Positions 49,765 to 61,839 of a DNA stretch of 64,000 nt are shown one piece after another. The stretch is from the NCBI RefSeq assembly GCF_017654505.1, contig NC_054553.1, positions 562,001 through 626,000 on the forward strand. Direction: 5' to 3'. The position numbers and the translations under genes were made by a program. Within the stretch, counting starts at the first letter, position 1. Every line of letters begins with the position of its first letter. The notes beneath the pieces were generated by a model that was not told the DNA's origin, made no database searches, and was given only the letters and a program-made list of their open reading frames with translations. Source of the DNA: Polyodon spathula. Its lineage: Eukaryota; Chordata; Actinopteri; Acipenseriformes; Polyodontidae.

Positions 49765-52700
49765 ATACTGTATGCAATATCAGCTGTACTTCATGGTAGG
49801 AGTGTTATCTAGAGTCTTGTATAGATATTGCAATTAAAATCAAATCAGATTAATCTATTCAGTATTGTTCTAGTTTCAAGGATTATCATATTTTGCAGTC
49901 GTATAATAGAAAAGATTTGTGAAATATAAATCTTGCATCTTAAGGCCTTATTATATAGTACTGTACATATGCTACTGTTAAAAGGTGATCCAGCCTAAAA
50001 CTGGTTAATGCTGCAATTATCCAGTTTGTAAATACTCTACAAAGAAAGCCTGTGCTGTACTGCACAGCAATAATACTTGGTTGATCGTTGGTTCACGGCA
50101 CAGTATTTACTGGGATTTATTTTATCTTTCAATAGGTCTGTTATTTAAAAAGTTTTCTTTTGTGTGTGTCAGGAAAGAAAAAGTCAAAATTCCAGACGTT
50201 CAAGAATTTTTTTGTCAAGAAGAAGAGAAAAGAGCCGTCCGCGCCCGGCGGGGAGAGTGTTTTAAAGCAGAGCCGGTCCAGCGTCAACGTCAGCAGCCCA
50301 GACCAGGTGGAGGTCTCGTCAGACTCTGAGGAGGATGAGACGGGGTAAGGAGGAGCTTCAGTGGAGGTGCTGCCTGTGTATGAGCTGCTGTCCCCTGACA
50401 CTTATCTGTGTCTCTTAGGGGGTGTGGTGGCTGACACGACGACATCTCAGTTTCTGACTCACACCGATTCTCTCTTTCAGGTCCAAGGGCAGCATGGGAA
50501 ACAAGGCCCTGTCACATGACAGCGTGTTCGTTTCTGATTCGCCCTCGTTGGAAGCCAATGACGGCTTGGTGTCTTCTCAAGAAAACATCCCGGGGAAGGT
50601 GAAGTCTTTGCAGGTACACTTCTGTTTCTGTGGCTTCCATTCCTGATCGCATTGCTGCTGTCGTACACTGAGGTTTGTGATTTGTATCAGAAAGCTCAAA
50701 ATGAGTTTGGCTCGTCATGGCTCTCGATCTGTATCTGTGTCTCATCTGACGGAGTCCAGCAGTTTTCTTCCAACTGCAGAGCACAGGAAGTGCATGATGT
50801 TAATTGACTGCTGCTCTACCACAGAATAACTGTGCTGTGACATGGTACAGATGGTGTAGGGACTGAAGCTGCAGATAGATATAAATATATCGTCATAATT
50901 GTAATAATAATGGGCACAGATGGGGGAGCAAGTTTTTGTGGCTTTTTAAATTTTTTTAATTTCAGCCCTCGCTGAACCACATCCTAAGACATATGAGATT
51001 TCAAGGCTAGGACAGGATGAAATTCTGTGTCTGTAGAATAGGCGTGGTAAGGCTGATTATGCAGTTTACTGCTCCTTGTGAAGAGCACACTGTGGGCAAT
51101 ACTACAAAGCAATTGCATTGGGGCCCAGGGCAATTACTGGCATGGTAATACTTATGAACACGCCCATGTGATCCCTATAGAACAGCATGCAAAAGGGAAT
51201 GTCCAGATCATGCTTATTATCTGTAAAATAAATATCTCTCTGTCCTTAAAGGTGTGTACAGAGGTGCTTACTTAACCTCGGTACCTGCTTTTCATCTGCT
51301 GTTCAATTTACCAATTCAATCTCAGGGAGAAGAGTGCTTCTGTATTCTAGTAGGACTGTTCAGTTAGAAATCCACTTCCAAATGCTGTTCCATCCTGTCT
51401 TACTTAAACTTTGTAAAGGGTGAGTTAATTATTTCCTCTGAAACTGACAGCGTCCATGGAGCATTGCAGGGGGACTTATAACCAAGACCAAGAACTGCAG
51501 ATGACTGCCTTGCATAGGGTTGTGTTGTGTGCTTTTGGATAGAGAGGAGATATATAACATTCTTCTCACAACTTCAGCTGCAGCAGGCTATCAGAATGGA
51601 CTCCACTCTTGCTGTTACCCCAGGAAAGAAGTCTGATGGCGGTGGGGCTCTGTCGGAGGATGATGGTCTTCCCAGGAGTCCCCCGGAGATCTGTACTCTT
51701 TACACGGTGCTGACTGGCTCCACTAACAGGGTGAGCTGCTCACTGTACCCCACTGAAATCAATTGAGTGCCTGCAGAGACCTGCTTCTGTGATCATGGCT
51801 GCGTAACTTTGACATTTTTCGTTTTTATACCCAAATAGTTTTGTCAGTGTCTTTTGTATTTGTAATCTGTTTGTTTGTTTTTGTTAGTATTTCTTTATAG
51901 CTGAGTAGCTGTTTGTATTGGTTTGACTGGCTTGACCCTTCATGTAGGGCTAGATTCTCAAGGCTTTTTACTCCAAACCGTCACTAGCACATAGTCCTTC
52001 AGATAGCAAAAGTAAGTTAACAACTCGTTTAATCGGAGCCCTCCAACACACCGCCGTCCTGATGCCTCCCAGTGCTTTCCCCACTCTGAGAGGCACTGCT
52101 GTGATCCGTGATGACTCAAAAATCAGTTTGCGCTGATTATAACAGCCCCGGGATACAGGGTGGGGCTGCATTGATGCACCATAGATATTAACGACAACAA
52201 GTGCTCTAACAGTTGGTCGTGTTTTGCAAGCCACATGCAGGAGTAGTGCTCTCGTCCCAGTGTCACAGAGCTGCATGCAGGCTGTCTGGATCCAGCTGTA
52301 CAGCTGATTTTAGGACAGGTTTACAATGATGCCTGCATTAGGGCAGAGGTGTGAGGCATGAGGCTGTATAACCTGCTTTAACGTTACCGGTTTTGACTAG
52401 TAACTCCTAACCGTGTCAATTCCTCCCCAGAACATGACACATTTTCACTCTAATTAGCATGTTTGAATACAATGTGCACATTGAGAACAGCCTTGAGCTG
52501 GATACAGCCTTGTTTAAACAAGCCTGTTTTCAATGGCTATTGGTGCCACTGGCTGTGATATCCATCACTCTGTGGTTGAGTTAGTCTGGTGACCTGGTCC
52601 CAGGCTTCTCCTGTCCTCTGCTGTCACTCTTCCTTGGTAACAGACCCTTACTTATTGCCCACCTGTTTGTTTGGTTTTTCCTTTATTGTATCCTACAGCC

Positions 52701-52795
52701 ACCCAACCCCATCCAAAGACACAGTTCGTTGAGTTTAGAGGGGACAGACAGTGAAGATGATGAACAGGTAAATGTTTTTTGTACGACAGGTGTTC

Positions 52796-52841
<46 letters not shown>

Positions 52842-55800
52842 TCAGTCTGTATAATCAAAATTCACATTTGCTTGAACAGAATAATCAGAAATCATGAAAA
52901 TAAAAAAAAATAAAAAAAACAGAAGCAGATTAGAAAAACAAATAAATAAACAATCTGCCTTCCACCAGTGGTAAAGATACCAAAAGGGGTAAGTTATTTT
53001 ATTTTGTATAAATTTTCCGATTTCTCGATGCTCAATCTGCAAGCAGGAACTGAGTAAATTTCACTCTTTCAGGACTTTAGATACATTTTAAAATAAGACT
53101 ATGTTGGGATGACTAACAAAATGGTTTCATTGTCTTGAAGATGAAGATTATATACCCTATACGTCAGCATATTAGATTGGATTGCTGGTTTGCATGATTT
53201 CTCAGTTGCCCATAATACCTTAGGCCCAGTGGTGTATCGAAGTCCAGGTAAAAGTGATCTGTCTTAGACCGGTATACAGCTCTGCAGTGTTGAAAGAGTT
53301 CAATAGTGCAGCACAATGAGCTAGTATTTGATATATAAATCATACTGGTAAAGAAAAGCCTGTTGTGTAAATGCTGAAACGGTTACCACGACAATAAGAA
53401 GAGCTGAACACCAACATATTCCGCTTGGGAAAACCCTGCATCCAAATTCCTAATGAAATAATGAGAGGGTGTTTCTGGAGAGGTGCTTGTAGCTGCAGTG
53501 CTGGAGGGCGGGTGTGTAATTGGGTCTTCTGAAGGGCTGAAGTTGCAGTTTTTGTTAGGTCTGATGGCTTCCTGGCTGGGAGGAGCAGCGATGGGAGATG
53601 GATTCCCTTTGGGATTACTGCATAATGTCCCAGCTGCTGTCTCCTGGGAGCATCACTCTGTTTAAAAACAGAACATTTCAAACCGCTCTTGTCAGATGAC
53701 AGTTTGTTTACCGAAAGCCTGGTCACAGAACTTTTAAGAAACCTCTTAAGATTGTACAGTATATACATTGGGCAACTGGCTCTTTTTGAACACAGATTTA
53801 CTTACTACAAGCTTTAATTAGAGACAGCAGCTAGTGGAAAAGTTCAGACAGGCATATTCAGTTAAACTCACTGCAAAATCAGGAAGGGCTCCGAAACTGA
53901 AAAAAAAAACTATTTTGGTTCCACATCAATCTTAAAGCTCCACTGGGGCCACCCTGCAGAAGTAAATAACAAAACGACAAAAATTGATTTTGAACATAAG
54001 AACCTGAGTGTTTCTTGTTAGTACACCATTCTCCCCTACTGGTGGTTTGGGGGGGGGGGGGGGCGTCTAATTTAACAGCTCATTTTAAATGTTCCCAGTG
54101 TGTTAGATCCTACTGTACGGCGATTCCACACATTTATAACTCTGTATTTAATATGTGTGTGAAGTTAGTGCCGTACCTGCTGTACACAGTGGTTTTTATC
54201 TTTTAATGAATGCATGACCTACTGAGTGAAGGTCCTCCTTGTTCTCTTAACTCTGCAGGCGTGCACTGATGCCTCCTCCAGCCTGGCAAACCCCCTGGCG
54301 TCGCCCGGCAGAGCACCCCTTCCTGCTGACTTCAGTAGCCCTGCGACCCCACTGGCCTGCCTGGACAACTCTGCGGCAAAACACCGGATCGCTGTCAAGC
54401 ACAAGGCCTGTGCCAGGAGGAAGCCTGCCGGAGTAAGAACACATTAAAACAAATACTCCCACATCAGTGAGCGAGCCCTGCTCACTGAAAACATTCACAG
54501 AAAAACCCAAAGCCATAGAAATCCAGCACACATGGGAGCTGTGCAGTGTGGCTTCTGCAGAGCCTCAGAGCCATGGAATACAACGCAGAAAAGACACACT
54601 GCAAGATGTTGTATGCATATGCACAAAGCTGTAGTTATATGGGGTTAGAATGTGCTTATTTTGCACAAAGCTGTAGTTATATGTGGTTAGAATGTGCTTA
54701 TTTGCACAAAGCTGTAGTTATATGGAGTTAGAATGTGCTTATTTGATGGACAAACCTTTTAAGGATTGGAATTTGGATGCATGGTTAAGGTCAAACGGTC
54801 TATAAAGCAACTCCCACAACTTTTTATTTTTAATATAATTAATCTGACACAAAAACGTATAACATTTTGAGCATCTGCATAGCAAACAGGGTATTTTTTC
54901 ATAGTTGTAACCTCATTTTATGTGTATACAATTGACTTGGTAAAATATGCAGCAGTCACCAGTACAAATAAGAGGTGTCCTGGATCACTATAATCACTGG
55001 GGGGGATCCAGGATATAACAGTTCTAAGACTTGCTTATACACACAGACGCAACACTCTTGCCATAGCTGTATTGGACTCGTGTTCCTTGTTTGATTCATT
55101 ATTCACCACTAGTAAATAAACCCACGCCTAGATACTTTAAATTAGTTGCATTTATTTTTGTGGTCTGTCTTTTCAGAGAGGGGTTTTAGGATGCCTGAAG
55201 CCCAAGAGTTTTACTGGAGAGGTTCCGAAGAAAGATGATCAACAAAGATATGATACAAGAATAGCAGAAGAATCTACAGATCAGAACAAAGAAGAGGCAG
55301 GTATGTGGACTGGTCCTACCCCAGGATACCGCAGCCTGGGTGCTGCTACAGATGTGAAATAGAAGCGCTTACTGAAAGACCCATTTATTGGCCTGCCACT
55401 TATGGAATGAGGCTGCTTAACCTTCAGTATTTTTAGAAACTAATGTGCATTTAACCTATTCCTCATCAGAGGCAAGGCATGGCCACTTGTGCAAAATAAT
55501 ACTCAGCTCTGTGTGGACTTCGGTATAATTTGTGCGTTTTTTTTGCGTTGCAGGTTTGGTTACACAACAAGAGGACAGTGAAGAGCACAATTGCAAGCTG
55601 AAAGAAATGACTTCAGTCCAATCGCAGGCTGCTGCACAGTCTAGGACATCCGAAGAGACAACAGCCAGTCCTATAAGGCACAGCGAGCCTCCAAGCACAC
55701 AGGGAAGCTCCGAGCAGCAGCAACACCATCCTTCAAACCCTGCTCCTGAGTGTAAAGGTGTTTCGGAGTCCTGTATCCCATCCCCACCGGAGAGTGGGCC

Positions 55801-58147
55801 TGAAGTCCAGGAAAGTTCGTTGACAAGTATGCAGGATATCAGCTTTGGAGATGGTGTTACAGAGGCAAAATGCAAGCCTGCAGAGGATGAAGAACCCAGA
55901 TCCTTTTCTGAAGAAGTTCCAAATTCCTCCAACAGTCCTTTATCATTTACATGTGTGCTAGAATCTGAGGCTGCAATCTTAGAAACAGATTCTAGCATGG
56001 AGGGCACAGGCACTGGCACTCTGGAGGAATGGCCAGAATCTGGTTCCAGCAACTGTGAGCCCAGTCTCTCCAATCTCATTGACACTGAAGGACATCCTAC
56101 AGCTGAAGAACAAGCCAAGCAAAAAGGAGCATTGAAAAAAGACGGAGAAACACAGCTTGATGACAACAAGGACGTAGCTGGTGCAACTGAAGACTCAGCC
56201 AAAGAAGACAATGAAGTACCGAGTGGACTTCAAATAGAAGAAGACTTGATGCTTAAAGATGATACCAAGAATGAAGCAGAACCAGAAGACACAAGGAGAG
56301 CAGAACTAGCCTCAGATGAGGATGATATTCTAGTGACAGAAGATTCTGATTCTGTACAGCATTCTGTGCAGGACTTAAAATCTACTGCAGAGCAATCAAT
56401 CCAGCCTTTGCAAGACAACAGTTCCCCGTCACAGCCAGCGAATGCGAGCTTGCCTCTCACTGTTCTTAACCTACACGAAGCCTTAGCAGCCAATTCTGAT
56501 GAGTCCTTCGGTAAAGCAGACCAGCCTGCAGCAGATGCTTGTCTTAAAAGAGAACAACAGTCTAATTTCTCAGTGGGGCAGAAACAGATTAGCAGTCCTG
56601 CACGCAAAGCCCGGTTCACCATCGCCCCAGCCTGGCACAGGTCTCTGTCAGGGGGATCACAGCAGAAGGACACTAATTTCCTGTCACCGATTGTGCCCGA
56701 GTCATTTGAAGAAGTCAAGGACTCTGATAGCAAATGCACGGAAATAACAATGGAAACGTCACCCACAGGGAAGCCAGAAGTCCCAGTTGTACCTGACAGA
56801 GGCCAGGTGCCCTCCGCCCACCCCGTCCTGAAAGTGCACCCCAGCCGTGAAGCTCCCAGCAGCGATAACCCTTTCGGTATCAGGCTGAGAAGAACCTCGG
56901 CCTTGCTCAAATACAGCTGTGAGAGCTCGGCAGAGCCTGTGGCAGCGGCACTTACAGCAGAGCCAGCTGTCTGTAGCAATGAAGTGGTGAAGGCACCCCG
57001 GGTTGATTCAACAGGCAGCAAGCCTGCCTTGCCTAAAAAGCCAGAACTGTCAGAGGAGAATGCTGTCATTTGCAGTAAAACGGCAGGTAAAAACTTTAAA
57101 CAGCTTTAGGAATTGAATCCCCTAAAGATGTGTAAAGCTGAGGGGAACACAAAGCCACTTTGTGGCTTGGAACTTGAAATTTCAGGAGACCAGGTTTCAG
57201 TCCACTGCATGGCCTCCCAAGGGAGACAGGTTTTGATCCAGCAAAGTTGGCTCAAACTAGATCACCTGGTCTCCTGAAACCAGGTTTCAAGCCACTGTTC
57301 CTGAAAAAGTGGCTTTGGTAAGATCAGGTTGCTAGGAGACAGGCTGGAACGTATCTTGTATGTGTCAGACCAATCATGTCAGTTCACTGCCTTCCGCCAA
57401 GCACCTTTTACACTTACGATATCATGCATGCAGACAGAATAAAAGTGGCATTTAAAAGATCAACAACCTTAAATAACCTCTAGAAAGCTGCAGTACATTG
57501 AGCGCTAGCCATGGCTCTTGCTGCAGAGCCACAGCGCAGCGGCTGCTGGATTTCTACCTGTGTTCAAGGCTGGAAAGGCAACACAGCGGGACAGCTTGCA
57601 CTGACAGGCCCTGCTGCTGTGTTTACAATGTGGTCTGTCTTCACAGAGAGAGCTGGAGGAAGGTCATCCTCCCCCACCTGGGTCACTGTGGCCAAACAGA
57701 AACAGAGAGTCTATCAAGAGCACGTCCTCAGCAGGGAGCCATCCTTGGAAGAGACAGCGGACAGGAACCCCAGTGCTGAGAAGGTAAACACCTCTGTTTG
57801 GTGTGCTTTTAGGATACTGTGGACACACAGTTCCACACTGGTTATTTTCAAGACCACTTGTAAAGAGGGAGGCACTTCCAAACCCCACATGGTCATTTGC
57901 ATGAGCATTTTTGTCAAACGTAGTTTTAAAGTGTGTTTATCTAATGTGTATACTAAAATAGTTTGTAGTACAGATTCTGTTTCTGTTAAAAATTGGTGCA
58001 TGACATATATGCCATTTAGATATACAGCAGTTTTTATTGTGCTGAAAACATCGATTACACCTTTGTTTTGTCAGGATGATTCCCTGAGACAAACCACACT
58101 CTCTGCCTCACTTAGTAGTGAGCTTTCATGTTCAACAGTAACAGGTA

Positions 58148-58181
<34 letters not shown>

Positions 58182-58785
58182 AACTAAAAGAACTCTCTGT
58201 CACTTTGCTCTGCACAGTGGTCCTTTCCCATGATTTACAGAGCTGTTTAACACATCCCAGTAACATTGCAGTGCAGCATCGCCTTCTAGTGGGGAAGTTT
58301 GTAAACACTCTGCTTCAATTCAACTGAAGTGTTACTTTGTTTTTGTTTTGTTGTGTTTTGAAATATACATTTGAAGTGTAAAGTGTGCAGGCAACAAAAT
58401 GTATATTTATGTTTCTTTTTTTTTTAAGTGTATTTTGTACTGCTTTGCAAATTGAGTTCCATGCATTCAGGCTTTGGAGGTCTGATTTCGATCCAGTCTG
58501 TTAGTATCTCTCCTGAATGCACTGCACAGCTGTGGTATGTAAATTCCTGCTGCCTGCATGTCTAGCAGTGGATTGCAGTGACGTGCCTGCACTGAAAGCC
58601 TGTCTACCGTCCCAGCAGGGTCCTGCTCTTCAGAGATGTCACAGCATGCTACGCTGGAACAGGAAGAGAAGAGGCCGTCAGCATCCAGCCCTGGAGCCCT
58701 TGCCAGCACAGCAGAGCCTCCCTGGCTAGCAATCGCCAAGAAGAAAGCCAAAGCATGGAGCGACATGCCTCAGATCGTACAGTGA
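47775..58785 (+). CDS. cracdl-like: CRACD-family (DUF4592) actin-dynamics regulator, 11 coding exons, 932 aa
   Basis: CRACD proteins bind and inhibit actin capping protein and so promote filament growth; this role is known for the family, not shown here. Coding exons: 47,775-47,841; 50,173-50,344; 50,481-50,613; 51,578-51,730; 52,699-52,767; 54,259-54,432; 55,177-55,300; 55,554-57,086; 57,647-57,783; 58,075-58,144; 58,619-58,785. All introns are GT-AG and the total, 2,799 bp, keeps one frame. Features: basic segment GKKKSKFQTFKNFFVKKKRK (residues 23-42), ALSHDSVF (89-96), SEDDGLPRSPPEI (150-162) and CLDNSAAKHRIAVKHKA (232-248) form the conserved N-terminal domain. Exon 8 (298-808) is acidic, Ser/Glu-rich and probably disordered. 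The C terminus has two related modules, PTWVTVAKQKQR (818-829) and WLAIAKKKAKAWSDMPQ (913-929). It could be the ortholog of CRACDL or KIAA1210; lysozyme linkage favours the first. The last acceptor is a CAGCAG tandem site, so one residue may vary. Confidence 0.92.
49726..49760. repeat. (GT)n microsatellite
   Basis: About 17 GT dinucleotides, in intron 1 of the coding region. Confidence 0.95.
52799..52840. repeat. (GT)n microsatellite next to an exon
   Basis: About 21 GT dinucleotides starting some 30 bp after the donor of the exon ending at 52,767. Confidence 0.95.
54621..54745. repeat. 41/42-bp tandem repeat, 3 copies
   Basis: GCACAAAGCTGTAGTTATAT and GGTTAGAATGTGCTTATTT repeat three times with slight changes, in an intron of the CRACD-like gene. 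Confidence 0.9.
57151..57317. mobile_element. Foldback MITE-like element in a CRACD-like intron
   Basis: AAAGCCACTT and TTTCAGGAGACCAGGT on the left are answered by ACCTGGTCTCCTGAAA and AAGTGGCTTT on the right, about 167 bp in all. No coding capacity; family not recognised. It lies about 65 bp after the end of the large exon. Confidence 0.65.
58148..58179. repeat. Poly(T) tract right after a splice donor
   Basis: About 30 T residues begin a few bases after the GTAGG donor at 58,145. Confidence 0.9.
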
Positions 58786-59099
58786 GGAGGAGGAGGAGGA
58801 GGAGAGGGACTGCACAGAACAGTACCTGCCATTCCACAACCCAGTGGTCTTTATAAAGAAATATAACTGAACAGATTTGCACATGTCACTTGAGATATCT
58901 CTGTGTTACGTTGAGTAACTTTGTTAACACAACTAAACTCCTGTACATGGCTCTGTTCATTACCACAGTATGTGTAAAAACAGTGTTGAGAGAATTCACT
59001 AATTCATGCATTCTTTAATACCAAATATGTGGGCATGTGAAGTACACTTGTCCTCAGCTTTTAACAGTAGAGATATTGTTGGGTTTTTTTGTCAATTAA

Positions 59100-59105
59100 A
59101 ATAAA
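59100..59105 (+). terminator. Proximal poly(A) signal of the CRACD-like gene
   Basis: AATAAA lies 315 bp after the stop codon and about 40 bp before the 33-bp minisatellite. Use here would keep the array out of the mRNA. Signal match only. Confidence 0.5.
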
Positions 59106-59142
59106 TACTTTTTTTGTATATACTAATGGCCTTGGGGAAAAA

Positions 59143-60370
59143 AGTGATGCTGGATGAAATGCTATGCTGAAAGATCACGATGCTGGATGAAATGCTGTGC
59201 TGAAAGATCATGATGCTGGATGAAATGCTGTGCTGAAAGATCATGATGCTGGATGAAATGCTATGCTGAAAGATCATGATTCTGGATGAAATGCTATGCT
59301 GAAAGATCATGATGCTGGATGAAATGCTGTGTGAAAGATCATGATGCTGGATGAAATGCTGTGTGAAAGATTGTGATGCTGGATGAAATGCTGTGCTGAA
59401 AGATCATGATGCTGGATGAAATGCTCTGCTGAAAGATCATGATGCTGGATGAAATGCTATGCTGAAAGATCATGATGCTGGATGAAATGCTGTGCTGAAA
59501 GATCATGATGCTGGATGAAATGCTATGCTGAAAGATCATGATTCTGGATGAAATGCTATGCTGAAAGATCATGATGCTGGATGAAATGCTGTGCTGAAAG
59601 ATCATGATGCTGGATGAAATGCTATGCTGAAAGATCATGATTCTGGATGAAATGCTATGCTGAAAGATCATGATTCTGGATGAAATGCTGTGCTGAAAGA
59701 TCATGATTCTGGATGAAATGCTATGCTGAAAGATCATGATGCTGGATGAAATGCTGTGCTGAAAGATCATGATGCTGGATAAAATGCGGTGCTGAAAGAT
59801 CATGATTCTGGATGAAAAGCTCTGCTGAAAGATCATGATGCTGGATGAAATGCTGTGCTGAAAGATCATGATGCTGGATGAAATGCTATGCTGAAAGATC
59901 ATGATGCTGGATGAAATGCTGTGCTGAAAGATCATGATTCTGGATGAAATGCTGTGCTGAAAGATCATGATTCTGGATGAAATGCTATGCTGAAAGATCA
60001 TGATTCTGGATGAAATGCTATGCTGAAAGATCATGATGCTGGATGAAATGCTGTGCTGAAAGATCATGATTCTGGATGAAATGCTGTGCTGAAAGATCAT
60101 GATGCTGGATGAAATGCTGTGCTGAAAGATCATGATTCTGGATGAAATGCTATGCTGAAAGATCATGATTCTGGATGAAATGCTATGCTGAAAGATCATG
60201 ATGCTGGATGAAATGCTGTGCTGAAAGATCATGATTCTGGATGAAATGCTGTGCTGAAAGATCATGATGCTGGATGAAATGCCATGCTGAAAGATCATGA
60301 TTCTGGATGAAATGCTATGCTATGCTGAAAGATCATGATTCTGGATGAAATACTGTGCTGAAAGATCTTG
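59143..60370. repeat. 33-bp minisatellite, about 37 copies, in the putative 3'UTR
   Basis: Units contain GATGCTGGATGAAATGCTGT and GCTGAAAGATCAT, with G/T (GATGCTGG or GATTCTGG) and GTG/ATG (GCTGTGCT or GCTATGCT) variants. Two units near 59,335 and 59,370 are shortened (GTGTGAAAG). Each unit is 11 codons long, so the antisense strand stays open for over 300 codons; this is an artefact. Confidence 0.96.
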
Positions 60371-60743
60371 TTTTGTCAAAAAAAGGAGGGAGAAAGTAAC
60401 GAGAAATGACCCCTTTTTATTCATTTTTTTTGCTTTGTATTTGAAATTTTAGATGTGAAAAGTATGAGTTTTATATATTGTGAAATCCCTGGATGAATAT
60501 CACAGAGTTCAACAGTGTATAGAAATTGCAATGACTTGGTGGCTTTTTCACATGAGAATACTTTATATTGAAGGATACAGTAAAACATGGACACTATAAA
60601 TGTATTATAAATCTGTTACATTTACCTTTTTTTTAATGAGGGGGAAAAACATGATCATCACTGTAAACATAACTGTATAACCAAATATATGAATTTAGTT
60701 TTCTTTGCATCTGCATTTCTTTGTACATTTATATGTATATTTT

Positions 60744-60749
60744 AATAAA
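60744..60749 (+). terminator. Distal poly(A) signal of the CRACD-like gene
   Basis: AATAAA about 370 bp after the minisatellite. Use would place the whole array in the mRNA and give a 3'UTR of about 2 kb. Confidence 0.45.
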
Positions 60750-60759
60750 CATACAAAGG

Positions 60760-61500
60760 TAAGGTGATGCAAACATGTTACACAGCATCCTTGATTTAGA
60801 GCAGCATGATCTGCAGCTTTGCAGGTGGCACTCGTTTTTGGCACTGCACACTACAGACAGCTCATTGTACACTGACCCACTATGCAGCATTTTGTCAGTT
60901 TCTAATTATTCTACAGTGTATATTTTTAATTTTATTACATTTCTGTTTTAGACTCTTAATTATATTTTTACAAACTGTTTTTTCTAACTTTACAATTAAG
61001 CACATTTGTCTCTAAATTGCTGTTTCATTAAATTGTTTTTCATTTAATAGTTTCATTGTTTTTGTTTGTCCTTGTAATGATATGCGCTATAGAAATGTGA
61101 ATTGTATTGTATTGTATTGTATAGTAATCCATGCCAGGCCTGCATTAGTGTCCCTGTAATTTCACGTCATTGTAGACACTGTACAGTGGGAGGGGAATAG
61201 GGCAGGTATGGAGAGGACCATACCTTTTCCAGCACAGACCGTTACATTTTACGATCATCTGACACCTCACCTGAGACCCCTTTACAGTATCTATGATATC
61301 AATGCAGAGTTTGTGGATTTATAACTGAATATCCCTTCATTGATTGGAGGAAATGATTTATCTGGCAGTGTCTCTCCCCTTTAACACAACGCAATGATGA
61401 TTAATTTTTTAATTGTGTTCAAATATGATGTTAACGTGTGTATATATCTCCAGGACTTCCGTACATATTACCACATGTTACTGTTTGCAGCTTTGCGTCA
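60760..61500. other. Intergenic, no gene seen
   Basis: No supported exon. At 61,085-61,125 the sequence GCGCTATAGAAATGTGAATT followed by a TTGTA pentanucleotide run resembles the tail of a fish SINE or LINE. Confidence 0.45.
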
Positions 61501-61519
61501 CACACACACACACACACAC

Positions 61520-61592
<73 letters not shown>
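61501..61592. repeat. Compound (CA)n-(TA)n microsatellite
   Basis: Ten CA-type dinucleotides, then a TA run of about 60 bp, then CACACACAC. The open frames across it are low-complexity artefacts. Confidence 0.95.
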
Positions 61593-61839
61593 TACTGCCC
61601 TGTTATATATTTATTTTTTATGTTTAAACTTTCATGGAACTGAAGTTAAATCTTCAGCAAACTGCTTTTAATTAGCACTGCAGAGAATACGTGTGTGTAT
61701 ATTTATTTAAACTTGAATGTGTTATAGCTTAAATAACTTAAATGTCCCCAAAATTAAACAGATATGGAAAGGGACACTGTAAGAGTATGTGACGAATACA
61801 ACATTACTCAGCTTACAGTACTATTGTACATACATACCA

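Noticed and set aside
55456..57069. Large minus-strand frames (251 and 279 codons)
   Set aside because: Shadows of the long CRACD-like exon 8, whose plus-strand frame is joined by exact splice signals to the other exons.
59339..60298. 319-codon minus-strand frame with an 11-residue repeat
   Set aside because: The 33-bp unit lacks stops in this frame by chance. It is antisense to the 3' end of the CRACD-like gene and shows no coding features.
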